A DNA stretch of 48,785 nucleotides, from the NCBI GenBank assembly GCA_023230565.1, contig JALNXD010000022.1, forward strand, positions 1 to 48,785. Reading direction: 5' to 3'. The number at the start of each line of letters is the position of its first letter. Position 1 is the first letter of the stretch. Both the position numbers and the translations under genes were made by a program. Source of the DNA: Syntrophales bacterium. GTDB taxonomy: Bacteria > Desulfobacterota > Syntrophia > Syntrophales > UBA2210. A model generated the notes under the pieces. That model was not told the origin of the DNA and ran no database searches. It saw nothing but the letters and a program-made list of their open reading frames with translations. This document shows, one piece after another, positions 34,655 through 43,617 of the stretch.

Positions 34655-35851
34655 TCAGTCGAGTATTCCCCGGGGAACTTCCTGCTGAGTTTCCAGGACC
34701 GCTTTTCCGTCTTTAATGGTCATCAGCGTCACGGGAGACAGCATCTGCCTTTTAATGCCGAACAACTGCGTTCCGCCCCACCGGTGAGTCCCGAATACAC
34801 CTTGCCATTCAAGATTCTCAAGAGCACCGACGAGTTTATCATTATCAAGACTTTGTGCTTTTTCAATGGCCTGCGTCAGGCATGTCACAAGCGCACTGTG
34901 TGTATAATAATTCGCATCCCATTCACGCTCAGGAAATTTCTTCAGAAACCGCTGATAAAGTTCCTTTGCCGCATCGGTCGAAGGCTCTCTCGGCCCCGAT
35001 ACGCCCAGGTATGCTCCTTCCGCCATTGCGCCTGCAATTGAAACCACCTGCTCATCATTGGGCCCCCATATGAGAAGCATGTGGCCCTTATATCCCAGCT
35101 CTCTGGCCTGCTTTAACACAAGCGCCTGGCTGACCGGATCGGTGATGCCGGTTTCGATGAGATCCGGCTTTTTAGCTAAAATCCTCGTAAGCACCGGCAT
35201 GAAGTCCTTTGTTCCTCTTTCAAAAAATTCATTGGCTACGCGCTCCAGGGGCAAATTAGCCGCTTTTACTACCCATTCGAATGCCGCAGAACCGCCGGCA
35301 CGGCCGGTTTCATCATCGGGATTGATCGATGCAACTCTCTTTACTCCGTGCTTTTCAATGATATGTTTCAGCGAAACCAGATAATACGCTTCAACGCTCG
35401 GATTATGTCTGAATACGAGGGGATTGTTCGGATTAGTCACGGTCTTGCCGCCGGCATCATCATTAAGAGAAATTATATTGTTCTGCTTCAGAAGCGGAAT
35501 GCATGCTGCCGCTGGAGCGCCTCCCTGAATGGATATGAAATTACACCTGTCCTGGAAGATAGCCCGGTTCAGTGCCTTCACCGCTTCGGCAGGAATATAT
35601 TTATGATCATAGACGAACGTTTTCCATTTATATGTCGTTCCACCGATTTTGAATCCTCCGTTTTCATTTATTCTTTCCGCGTCCATCACCCTTACCCTGG
35701 CATTTGGTATGCCCCAGGGAGATGCGGGACCACTCAAAGCAGACAAAAGACCTATTCTTACCTCTTTTTCTGCATAGGCACTGCCGCTTACTACCACACT
35801 GAATGCACAGATCAGTATACCGATTAATGATACAATGAACACTTTTTTCAT
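34655..35851 (-). CDS. LivJ-type periplasmic binding protein 6
   Basis: A 398-residue Peripla_BP_6 protein with signal ending AYA-EKEVR and mature start VRIGLLSALSGPASPWG. It is the tandem twin of LivJ-7 (36111-37307): same length, and most blocks identical (NARVRVMDAERINENGGFK, FVYDHKYIPAEAVKALNRA, LVLKQARELGYKGHMLLIW, VPRGILD). AAGGAG precedes the ATG at 35851. It ends in a strong intrinsic terminator. No sigma-54 element was found in the 259-base spacer upstream, in contrast to LivJ-2, -4 and -5, so it is probably expressed differently. The two proteins differ mostly in surface positions, and the ligand may be the same. Confidence 0.88.
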   Translation of the reverse strand: MKKVFIVSLIGILICAFSVVVSGSAYAEKEVRIGLLSALSGPASPWGIPNARVRVMDAERINENGGFKIGGTTYKWKTFVYDHKYIPAEAVKALNRAIFQDRCNFISIQGGAPAAACIPLLKQNNIISLNDDAGGKTVTNPNNPLVFRHNPSVEAYYLVSLKHIIEKHGVKRVASINPDDETGRAGGSAAFEWVVKAANLPLERVANEFFERGTKDFMPVLTRILAKKPDLIETGITDPVSQALVLKQARELGYKGHMLLIWGPNDEQVVSIAGAMAEGAYLGVSGPREPSTDAAKELYQRFLKKFPEREWDANYYTHSALVTCLTQAIEKAQSLDNDKLVGALENLEWQGVFGTHRWGGTQLFGIKRQMLSPVTLMTIKDGKAVLETQQEVPRGILD

Positions 35852-36059
35852 TCCTTAAATCTCCTTAGCTAGTTATGCCCGCCTTATGGCGCATTCACGC
35901 TTTCATGTCAAGCTCATTTAGAAAAAAAGAAAATCATCGGGGCACGACGCAAATGGCATTAAGCGCAGCCGGATACTAAAATTAACAAGCCGGGAAGAAT
36001 TCAGGTGCCAGAATAACAATCGATCTGGCCGGTTCCAATTCATTTTTCATTAAATAAAA

Positions 36060-36091
36060 AAGGCGCTTCCGTCTGATAACGGAGGCGCCTT
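36060..36091 (-). terminator. Rho-independent terminator of LivJ-7
   Basis: Thirteen-base arms (36060-36072 and 36079-36091, one G-T pair) with a 6-nt loop. On the minus strand a run of six T follows. It ends LivJ-7 19 bases after its stop, so LivJ-6 must have its own promoter between here and 35852. Confidence 0.9.
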
Positions 36092-36110
36092 CTGCACGAT
36101 ACCAATAAGA

Positions 36111-37307
36111 TCAGTCGAGTATACCGCGGGGCACTTCTTTTTGAAACTCAAGAACCGCCTTTCCGTCCTTTATTGTCATGACTGTAACCGGATTAAGCAT
36201 CTGGCGCTTAATGCCGAACAGTTTCGTTCCGCCCCACCGGTGCGTCCCGAACATGCCCTGCCATTCCATATCTTCCAGAACATCGGCGAGAATCTTGTTA
36301 TCGAACGTCTGCGCCTTTTCGAGCGCCTGAGTCAGACAGGATATTTTTGTACTATGAGTATAGTAATTGGCATCCCAATCGCTTGCAGGAAATTTTTTCA
36401 GGAACCGCTGGTAAAGCTCTTTTGCCGCATCAGTCGATGGTTCTCTCGGCCCCGATACGCCCAGGTATGCGCCCTCCGCCATTTTGCCCGCAATAGAAAT
36501 CACCTGCTCATCGTTGGGGCCCCATATAAGAAGCATATGGCCTTTATACCCCAGTTCCCTGGCCTGTTTTAATACGAGCGCCTGGCTGACAGGATCGGTA
36601 ATTCCGGTTTCAATCAGATCAGGATTCTTTGCCAGGATCCTTGTAAGTACAGGCATGAAATCCTTTATGCCCCGCTCGAAGAATTCATTCGATATACGCT
36701 CTATCGGCAGTTTAGCTTCTGTGACTACCCATTCGAATGCCGCCGCTCCGCCGGCCCTGCCGGTCTCATCATCGGGGTTGATCGATGCCACTGTCTTGAT
36801 CCCGTGTTTATTGATCAAATGAGTCAATATAGTAAGATAGGATCCCTCCACGCTGGGGTTATACCTGAAGACGAGGGGGTTATTCGGATTGGTGCATGCT
36901 TTGCCTCCCGCTTCGTCATTAAGAGACAGGATATTATTCTGTTTCAGAAGCGGTATGCATGCAGCTGTCGGAGCACCGCCCTGTATTGCGATGTAATTAC
37001 ATTTGTCCTGGAAAATGGCCCTGTTAAGCGCTTTCACCGCTTCTGCCGGAACATATTTGTGATCATATACGAATGTTTTCCATTTATACGTTTCCCCCTT
37101 GACTTTGAATCCACCGTTTTCATTGATTCTTTCCGCATCCATTACCCTCACCCTGGCATTCGGTATGCCCCAGGGAGACGCCGGACCGCTTAACGCCGAC
37201 AATATGCCGAATCGTACTTCTTTATCGGCGTATGCGCTGCCGTTTCCCGCAAGGCTGAACGCGCAAACCAAAAAGACGATCAATAAAACCGCTGATAATT
37301 TTTTCAT
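36111..37307 (-). CDS. LivJ-type periplasmic binding protein 7
   Basis: A 398-residue Peripla_BP_6 protein with signal ending AYA-DKEVR, the tandem paralogue of LivJ-6. The start ATG at 37307 has AGGAG upstream. It is followed by an intrinsic terminator, so the twins are separate units rather than one operon. Upstream, across a 262-base spacer with no clear promoter by eye, is the orphan LivF gene. Tandem, almost identical binding proteins with independent terminators suggest recent duplication and possibly dosage or condition-specific use. The ligand is unknown. Confidence 0.88.
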   Translation of the reverse strand: MKKLSAVLLIVFLVCAFSLAGNGSAYADKEVRFGILSALSGPASPWGIPNARVRVMDAERINENGGFKVKGETYKWKTFVYDHKYVPAEAVKALNRAIFQDKCNYIAIQGGAPTAACIPLLKQNNILSLNDEAGGKACTNPNNPLVFRYNPSVEGSYLTILTHLINKHGIKTVASINPDDETGRAGGAAAFEWVVTEAKLPIERISNEFFERGIKDFMPVLTRILAKNPDLIETGITDPVSQALVLKQARELGYKGHMLLIWGPNDEQVISIAGKMAEGAYLGVSGPREPSTDAAKELYQRFLKKFPASDWDANYYTHSTKISCLTQALEKAQTFDNKILADVLEDMEWQGMFGTHRWGGTKLFGIKRQMLNPVTVMTIKDGKAVLEFQKEVPRGILD

Positions 37308-37569
37308 CCCCGTTTCTCCTTTTTTTTTACACCACTACACACTACTTATGACCCATTTAAAAGATCAAGTCAAGGGAACAAAAAGGGACTTCCGAATTTC
37401 CTTTCCTCAGCCACGAGGTCTTGAATCATCATTGCTGAACGTCTCCCGGCCACTTCATTCACACATCATACATCTTATTTTGAGGAGTGCGCCCTCAATT
37501 CCTTCAGCGGCATAAACCCCTTCTCCTGTTTTCTTCTGCCACTTCGGACGGATACACTTCCGTTTCCCC

Positions 37570-38274
37570 TTATTCCCGTATATGCTTTTTTAAATGTTTG
37601 CTGATCATAAGTTCCTTACTTGAGCCCTCCAGCACCACACGGCCATTTTCAAGCACATATCCTCTGGCTGCTATTTCAAGAGCCTGCTGTATGTTCCGCT
37701 CCGCCAGGAGAATAGTGACTCCCTCTTCATTGAGTACCCGTAATATAGTGTAAATCTCCATTGCGATCAGCGGGCTTAATCCTGTGGACGGTTCATCGAT
37801 CATAAGCAGTCTTGGATGCGCCATTAACGCGCGACCGACAGCAAGTATCTGTCGTTCTTCGCGGTTCAAATAACGGGCATGAAGATCGGCCCTGGCCTCT
37901 AATACCGGGAAAATACTGCATATGTGCTGAAAGGACGCTTTCCTCGATTCCCATGTTTTTTTTGTACCGGAAGCTCCTGCCAGAAGATTTTCAGCGACGG
38001 TCATAAAAGGAAATACTCTGCCGTCTTCAGGTACCTGTATGATGTTCAACTCCACTCTTCTGTGCGGCAAGAATCCGGAAACATCTTCATTATTGAAGAA
38101 GATGTTTCCCGAAGTGGCTTTAAGCAGCCCTGAGACGGTATTAAGCACTGTTGTTTTACCGGCGCCTTTCGAACCGAGCAGGGCTACACACTCACCTTCT
38201 TCGATGTTGAAGCTCACATCATAAAGTGCATTCACCAGCCCGTATGATACATTAAGATTTTCTACTCTTAACAT
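37570..38274 (-). CDS. livF: LivF-like ABC ATPase with degenerate signature motif
   Basis: A 234-residue ATPase of the branched-chain amino-acid transporter type. Walker A is GSKGAGKTT (34-42; usual LivF has Asn in place of Lys36), the Q-loop is IIQVPEDGRVFP, and Walker B is LLMIDEP (156-162). The signature that should read LSGGEQQ is LNREERQ (136-142), so the Ser and both Gly that contact ATP in the dimer are lost. The reading frame is otherwise intact, with no stop. There is no LivG, LivH or LivM in the window. It may be a decaying gene or an atypical subunit. The start at 38274 has only a weak ribosome site. Confidence 0.8.
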   Translation of the reverse strand: MLRVENLNVSYGLVNALYDVSFNIEEGECVALLGSKGAGKTTVLNTVSGLLKATSGNIFFNNEDVSGFLPHRRVELNIIQVPEDGRVFPFMTVAENLLAGASGTKKTWESRKASFQHICSIFPVLEARADLHARYLNREERQILAVGRALMAHPRLLMIDEPSTGLSPLIAMEIYTILRVLNEEGVTILLAERNIQQALEIAARGYVLENGRVVLEGSSKELMISKHLKKHIRE

Positions 38275-38396
38275 ATTTTTTCCCAGGTCGGATTCTGTTA
38301 CTTTTGCGAATTCATCAATCTTTGATTTTTCGAGTATTTCCGCAAGACATGTACCAAAAATGAAAAGGAGGGAAAAATGATATTTTTTAATTGTGT

Positions 38397-38417
38397 CCCT
38401 GCTTTAGGGCAGCAGGG
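38397..38417 (-). terminator. Short hairpin after the second sigma-54 activator
   Basis: CCCTGCT / AGCAGGG arms with a 7-nt loop, 50 bases downstream of the activator stop at 38467. No T-run follows on the minus strand, so terminator function is weak or Rho-assisted. Confidence 0.4.
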
Positions 38418-38466
38418 GAATGAAAGCCTCACTTCCCTGCCTGTTACATATTACAAGTATGTCACA

Positions 38467-40263
38467 TTACATTCGTGTTACATCAGAACATTGGAAAAGG
38501 CGGTATTTGTCAATTTTTCTATAAAGTGTAGTTCTGCTTGTCCGTAAAAAACGGGCTGCCTTTGCTTTATTCCATCCTGTTTTTTCAAGTGCAATGAGAA
38601 TAGCGTCTCGCTCCCGCTCCGTCGACTCATGAATCCGTTCCGTGCGGCTTTCGAACGCCTGAAGTTCAATTGGCAAATGATCCGGGAAAACAGTCGGGCC
38701 GTTACAGAAAACAAATGCGTGCTCCATTGCATGTTCAAGCTCTCTGATATTACCGGGCCAGGAATAATTCATAAAATTCTCCAAAACCTGATTCGAGACC
38801 TTGTAAATATTTTTTGAAAACTTTTTTCTGAAGGTATTCAAGAAGTATTCGATAAGCAAAGGAATATCTTCCACCCGTTCGCACAATGAAGGCATTTTCA
38901 GTTCGACGACTTTCAAGCGATAAAAAAGATCCTCCCGGAATTCCCCCAATCTGACTTTTTCCTTCAAATTCCGATTGGTACAGGCAATAACACGAGCATT
39001 CGTCTTTCTGGTAAAAGATTCCCCCACTCTCTCATATTCTTTCTCTTCGAGAACTCTCAAAAGTTTAAGTTGTATTCTGGGAGATATATCACCTATTTCA
39101 TCCAGCAATATTGTTCCGTCCGATGCTGTCTCGAACCGGCCCATAGTATCTTTTATTGCACCCGTAAACGCCCCTTTTGTGTGCCCGAAAAGTTCGCTTT
39201 CAAGCAAACTTTCCGGCAACGATGAGCAATTTACAGTCACTATCGGTTTTGCAGCTCTTATTCCACTGTAATGCAATGCTTTTGCTACAAGCGATTTACC
39301 TGTGCCGCTTGCACCTGTAATCAGGACCGTGGTTTCCAGATTGGTCAAACTGCTCAGGATCTCAAAGATATCCCTCATTTTTACGCTTTTTCCGATCAGA
39401 TTTTGGAATTGATGCCGCTCTCTCAACTCATTTTCAAGATAGTGCAGCACAGTTACATCTTTAATGACAATCACCGTACCGATGCGTTCTCCATTTGAAT
39501 TAATTAATTTTGAACCTGTGATAACTACTTGCTGACGGGGTTTATGCTGATGTTCGCACTTAATTTGATATTCCTCTTTTACCGAACCGTTTTCCAGTAT
39601 CCGCTTCACCGCAGTGAAACAGTTCTTCATACAGTAAGTCATACACTCATTAAATTCTTTCCCGGCATTATTCGCAAGGATTCCGCAGATTCTCTCTGCA
39701 GCCGCATTTGATTCTATGATTCTCATATCCGAATCAAATGTAATGATGGCATCTTTAACACTTTCAAATATGGCTTGCAAATGGCGGCGATGCATCTCCA
39801 ATTCTCTTTCAGTGTGTTTCCGGCCGGTGATATCGCGGGTGATACTTCGAAAACCTTTGCGTCTGTCCCTGGAATCTTTTATCAATGATATTGAATTTTC
39901 TATAATTCTTTTTGTTCCGTCTCTTCCGGTTATTTCATAACAGAATCCCTTATTCGATAATTCGGAATTGTACACTTCGTTATATGTATTAAATACTTTT
40001 TCAGCGACATCAGCAGAAACAAACTTCCGATAATTCATACCCAGCAGTTCTTTTGTGGAATACCCGGTAATCGTGCTGAATGATTTATTGCACAGTACGA
40101 TTGTCCCTTTGAGATCGACTTCCACGTACCCCTCTTCTATTCCGTCGAGGATTTGCTGATATTTTTCCTGGAGTACTTTCAGATGCTTTTCTGCTTCGCT
40201 GCTGTCAAGAGGTTTGCCCAGTAACATTTTTACCGAGTTTCTGATCCTTTCCTCGTCATCCAT
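38467..40263 (-). CDS. Sigma-54-dependent activator with two PAS domains
   Basis: A 598-residue enhancer-binding protein. PAS 1 covers about 30-148 and ends in ITRDITGRK; PAS 2 covers about 155-275. PAS 2 carries a Cys cluster, Cys207, Cys211 and Cys215 (ECMTYCMKNC), like the Cys-containing PAS domains found in other sigma-54 regulators. The AAA+ core has Walker A GASGTGKS (317-324), a canonical GAFTGA loop (364-369), Walker B ILLDEIGD and FREDLFYR. The C-terminal Fis-type helix-turn-helix is near 560-590 (NKAKAARFLRTSRTTLYRKI). AGGAG lies nine bases before the ATG. Its targets are unknown; it lies between LivF and acyl-CoA ligase 2 on the same strand. Confidence 0.92.
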   Translation of the reverse strand: MDDEERIRNSVKMLLGKPLDSSEAEKHLKVLQEKYQQILDGIEEGYVEVDLKGTIVLCNKSFSTITGYSTKELLGMNYRKFVSADVAEKVFNTYNEVYNSELSNKGFCYEITGRDGTKRIIENSISLIKDSRDRRKGFRSITRDITGRKHTERELEMHRRHLQAIFESVKDAIITFDSDMRIIESNAAAERICGILANNAGKEFNECMTYCMKNCFTAVKRILENGSVKEEYQIKCEHQHKPRQQVVITGSKLINSNGERIGTVIVIKDVTVLHYLENELRERHQFQNLIGKSVKMRDIFEILSSLTNLETTVLITGASGTGKSLVAKALHYSGIRAAKPIVTVNCSSLPESLLESELFGHTKGAFTGAIKDTMGRFETASDGTILLDEIGDISPRIQLKLLRVLEEKEYERVGESFTRKTNARVIACTNRNLKEKVRLGEFREDLFYRLKVVELKMPSLCERVEDIPLLIEYFLNTFRKKFSKNIYKVSNQVLENFMNYSWPGNIRELEHAMEHAFVFCNGPTVFPDHLPIELQAFESRTERIHESTERERDAILIALEKTGWNKAKAARFLRTSRTTLYRKIDKYRLFQCSDVTRM

Positions 40264-40659
40264 TACGCGCTTCTCCTTTCAGAACGGACGTCAGGACATA
40301 CCGAACCACACGCGGCTGCAGGCGGGAAGAAATAAGAGAGGACGGTTTCGAATTGGCATTCATGAGCCACAAGTTCCCTCTCGTCTTGATAATTTCTTTA
40401 TGGGAAAGCTAACAGACAATTTTATGAAAACGATAATAATGAATACAGCTCTTTTGTAATTTGTTCAAGGCTTTTTACATTTTCCAGTCAAAACAGATCC
40501 GGATTTACAGAAATGAACGAGGTTAAAAAAGTAAAAACACGGGTATTAAAGCATGATTCTTTTTCTCTCTGTTTCAGCTTCCACATGACCGGTCAGAAAA
40601 TTGACGGGCGCTCCTTATACGGAACGCCCTTTTCTTTTTTCGCAAAACTATAATTACTA
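40264..40659. other. 396-base spacer with one GC-rich hairpin
   Basis: Between acyl-CoA ligase 2 and the second activator, both on the minus strand. A stem at 40606-40614 / 40621-40629 (GGGCGCTCC with one G-T pair) lies 31 bases after the ligase stop and is a probable terminator. Its T-run is on the plus side, so it is not a textbook minus-strand terminator. The remaining AT-rich part must hold the activator promoter; none was clear. No gene seen. Confidence 0.5.
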
Positions 40660-42270
40660 TCAGTCGAACATCTTTTTCAATTCCTGCTTGAGAATCTTGC
40701 CGGTTGGATTCCTCGGAAATTCTTTCATAAATTCGACATGCTCAGGAATTTTATACTTTGCAATCTTGTCTTTGAGATATTCTTTCACCTCATCTTTCGT
40801 CATTTCCGCTCCCTCGGCAAGTACAATACACGCTCGCACCCGTTCACCCAAAGCAGGGTCCGCCGCACCGATTACAGATACTTCTGCAATCTTCGGGTGT
40901 TTTTCAAGAGGGATTTCTATCTCCCGCGGATAAATATTCTCACCCCCGCGGTTGATCATTTCCTTCTTCCGGCCCGATATATATAGATACCCATTCTCGT
41001 CCATATGACCCATATCACCCGTGTGAAGCCAGCCGTCAACAATGGTTTCTGCAGTTGCCTCCGGCTTGTTCAAATAGCCGGTCATTACGGCTTCGCCTTT
41101 GATGCATATCTCGCCGCGCTGACCATAAGGAAGAATGGTATTGACATCATCCATTATCTCTATTTCCTGTTCTTCCAGCGGTATCCCGACGGAAGTCCAA
41201 TTCTCGGGCACATTGAAACTCAAGGCCGAAGCGCCGGTTGCCTCGGTCAGGCCGTATCCGTCTATTATCCCTACTCCGAATTTTTCTTTGAAGCCTCTGA
41301 CCAGATCAACAGGAATCGGCGCAGAACCCGCGAAGGCATACCGCAGCTTCAGCTTGTCATAATCGATTACCTCAGGATCGGCGATATTGAATACATATGC
41401 ATACATGGCAGGTACGGCCATAAGGATATTGACCCCGTAACGGATAATGGAAGGCCAGAAATCCGAAGGAGAAAAAGTCTTTCGAATACATGCCGTCAAT
41501 CCCTGATAAATAATAGGATATGTGAAGCAGCAAAGAGGATTTGTATGAAACATCGGGAGTATTATCATCATCACATCTTTCGGCTTATAGGCGCCCAGTT
41601 TTACCAGATCTCTGCATACGGAGAATTCATTCTTATTGGAAAGCAGAATGCCTTTCGGCATCCCCGTCGTTCCCGAGGAATAGAGAAGCATGAAAGGATC
41701 ATCCAATGACTGTGCCACCAGGCATTCTTCGGATGAGTACTCATCAAGAATAGATTTCAAATTTCTTTCCGCAATTCTGGAATCATGCTCAATGCCTGTG
41801 ACTACTTCCACAACTATTGGCTTATGACGGGACAACTGCCAGCCCTTGCTGAATTCCTCCATATACTCACTGCCGACAAAAGCGACTTTAGGCTTTGAAT
41901 CTTCCAGCACATAGGCAATCTCCGGACCTCTCAACATGTAATTTATGGCGCCGGCAATCGCACCCAGCTTCTGGGCTCCGAACATCGTGTAATATATTTC
42001 GGGAGAATTAAGAATCATTACCGATACTGTATCCCCTTTCACCACCCCTTTTTTCCTGAGATAATTGGCTACCTTGTTGGCCCTGTCATTGGTGAGTGAA
42101 TAGGGTATCACTTCATCATAATAATAAACATGATGGTCATCCGGTATTTCATTGGCACGAACTGTAAGCATCTCCGCAATACTGTCGAAATAGATCTTTT
42201 TACCTTTCAATGTAGGCGCATCTTCAAGCGCGATTGTCGGTCTGATAATTCTCTTGCTTTTGTCAATCAT
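40660..42270 (-). CDS. AMP-forming acyl-CoA ligase 2
   Basis: A 536-residue ANL ligase. Motifs: P-loop LLYSSGTTGMPKGI, DGYGLTEATGA, hinge GDMGHMDENGYLYISGRKKEMI, GGENIYPRE, and the catalytic Lys in NPTGKILKQEL. It belongs to the same superfamily as ligase 1 (31829-33514) but is clearly divergent in the N-terminal substrate domain. A cyclohexanecarboxylate-, cinnamate- or crotonobetaine-type ligase is possible; the substrate cannot be read from motifs. The start ATG at 42270 has AAGGAGGAG upstream. It follows the Dpp/Opp transporter genes on the same strand after a 357-base gap, which fits uptake followed by CoA activation, as in the ligase 1-oppA unit. Confidence 0.9.
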   Translation of the reverse strand: MIDKSKRIIRPTIALEDAPTLKGKKIYFDSIAEMLTVRANEIPDDHHVYYYDEVIPYSLTNDRANKVANYLRKKGVVKGDTVSVMILNSPEIYYTMFGAQKLGAIAGAINYMLRGPEIAYVLEDSKPKVAFVGSEYMEEFSKGWQLSRHKPIVVEVVTGIEHDSRIAERNLKSILDEYSSEECLVAQSLDDPFMLLYSSGTTGMPKGILLSNKNEFSVCRDLVKLGAYKPKDVMMIILPMFHTNPLCCFTYPIIYQGLTACIRKTFSPSDFWPSIIRYGVNILMAVPAMYAYVFNIADPEVIDYDKLKLRYAFAGSAPIPVDLVRGFKEKFGVGIIDGYGLTEATGASALSFNVPENWTSVGIPLEEQEIEIMDDVNTILPYGQRGEICIKGEAVMTGYLNKPEATAETIVDGWLHTGDMGHMDENGYLYISGRKKEMINRGGENIYPREIEIPLEKHPKIAEVSVIGAADPALGERVRACIVLAEGAEMTKDEVKEYLKDKIAKYKIPEHVEFMKEFPRNPTGKILKQELKKMFD

Positions 42271-42627
42271 ACATACTCCTCCTTTTTACTTCTTCTGCAA
42301 TACATTTCAAACAACAACGATTGATGGACTCGCAAAAAGACTTCCGATTCTAGACGGCTAAAAAGCTCTTCCCGGCAACGCCGCCTTAAATTGAAAGTAA
42401 GTGATGGTGTCTCATCCACTCTTGTGCTAAAATTTTATACGCATGCTGCGCTGTGATTCCTGCCATTCAGGGGTATGAAGTTTTGCCCGGTTCAGACCTG
42501 TTTTCGGCATGCGGTCATCTCGCGAAGCTCTCCCGCTTTGCGCCTCAGACAGCACCTGGACTGGCAGGTACTATTTTCCATAAAAAAATAACGATGATCT
42601 TACGATAATTTATCCTTTGAAATCAAT
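42271..42627. other. 357-base spacer, no intact gene
   Basis: Contains the promoter region of acyl-CoA ligase 2 and the 3' region of oppF. A TTGATGGACTCGCAAAAAG-like stretch near 42322-42341 resembles a widespread intergenic repeat of Deltaproteobacteria, and a related GTTGAGTCGCAAAAA occurs near 33624. A moderately GC-rich part at 42440-42570 gives short minus-strand peptide fragments interrupted by stops and could be a gene relic, but I cannot name it. Confidence 0.4.
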
Positions 42628-43617
42628 TCAGATTTTTCTTAAATCATCTATAAAGTGGCAGGCTACGAAGTGACCGCCCCCGATATCCCTGAAAAGAGGG
42701 GGGACACTGGAGCAAATATCCCTGGCTCTGAAGCATCGCGGATGAAACTTGCATGCCTCAGGAGGATTGAAAGGTGTGGGAACTTCTCCCGGCAGTATGA
42801 TTTCCTCCCGGATGTGCGCCGGATGATGAGGAAGAGCAGCCGAAAGAAGCGCCTTTGTATACGGATGGACCGGATTTTCATTCAATTCTTCGCTTCCGGC
42901 AATTTCAACCAGCGTTCCCAGATACATGACTCCCACCCAGGTGCTCATATGCTGAACCACGGGAAGATCATGAGCAATCAAAAGATACGAGATACCCAGA
43001 CGATCCTGAATATCCCGGAGCAAGTTCATGATCTGCGCCCGTATGGAAACATCCAGCCCCGATACCGGTTCATCCAGAACAATCAGATCGGGATCCGGAG
43101 CCAGTGCTCTGGCAATGGCAATCCGCTGCCTCTGACCTCCGCTGAATTCATGAGGATAAAGATCGCCGGCATCCTTCCTCAGTCCGACAAGCTGAAGCAG
43201 TTCGGCAATCTTCTCTTTCACAGCCGTTTTAGAAGGAGCATTGACACTCACAACAATGGGTTCGGCAATTATGTCTTTCACGCGCATCCGAGGACTGAGA
43301 GAACTGAAGGGGTCTTGAAAAACCGCCTGTACGCTGCCCCGGTGGCTTTTGAGCTCACTGCCTCTTAAAAGGGATATGTCTCTGCCTTTATAATGAATAG
43401 TGCCGCCTGTTATTCGCTCCATGAGAAGAATCAGTTTTGCCGTTGTTGTTTTTCCGCAACCTGATTCACCGACCAGACCAAAAGTTTCACCGCGGTTGAC
43501 GGTAAAATTTACTCCGTCCACCGCTTTAATGGCGCCGATCTCTTTCATAAAAATTATTCCCTTTGTGACCGGGAAATGCTTTTTCAGGTCTCTTACCGCA
43601 AGAAGCTCTTCAGTCAT
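42628..43617 (-). CDS. Dipeptide/oligopeptide ABC transporter ATPase, OppF/DppF type
   Basis: A 329-residue ATPase. Walker A GESGCGKTT (50-58), Q-loop VFQDPFSSL, signature FSGGQ (158-162), Walker B LIVLDEP and switch His in IAHDLPVV are all intact. The C-terminal oligopeptide-transporter region contains the Cys set CKFHPRCFRARDIC ... CHF seen in many DppD/DppF proteins, where it may bind an iron-sulfur cluster. The start ATG overlaps the end of the OppD gene by eight bases, so translation is coupled. It is the last gene of the transporter operon 48126-42628. Confidence 0.92.
   Translation of the reverse strand: MTEELLAVRDLKKHFPVTKGIIFMKEIGAIKAVDGVNFTVNRGETFGLVGESGCGKTTTAKLILLMERITGGTIHYKGRDISLLRGSELKSHRGSVQAVFQDPFSSLSPRMRVKDIIAEPIVVSVNAPSKTAVKEKIAELLQLVGLRKDAGDLYPHEFSGGQRQRIAIARALAPDPDLIVLDEPVSGLDVSIRAQIMNLLRDIQDRLGISYLLIAHDLPVVQHMSTWVGVMYLGTLVEIAGSEELNENPVHPYTKALLSAALPHHPAHIREEIILPGEVPTPFNPPEACKFHPRCFRARDICSSVPPLFRDIGGGHFVACHFIDDLRKI

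Noticed and set aside
40350..40375. TTGGCATTCATGAGCC as a fifth sigma-54 promoter
   Set aside because: GG and GC are separated by nine rather than ten bases, it points away from any gene in range, and there is no activator dyad at the expected distance.
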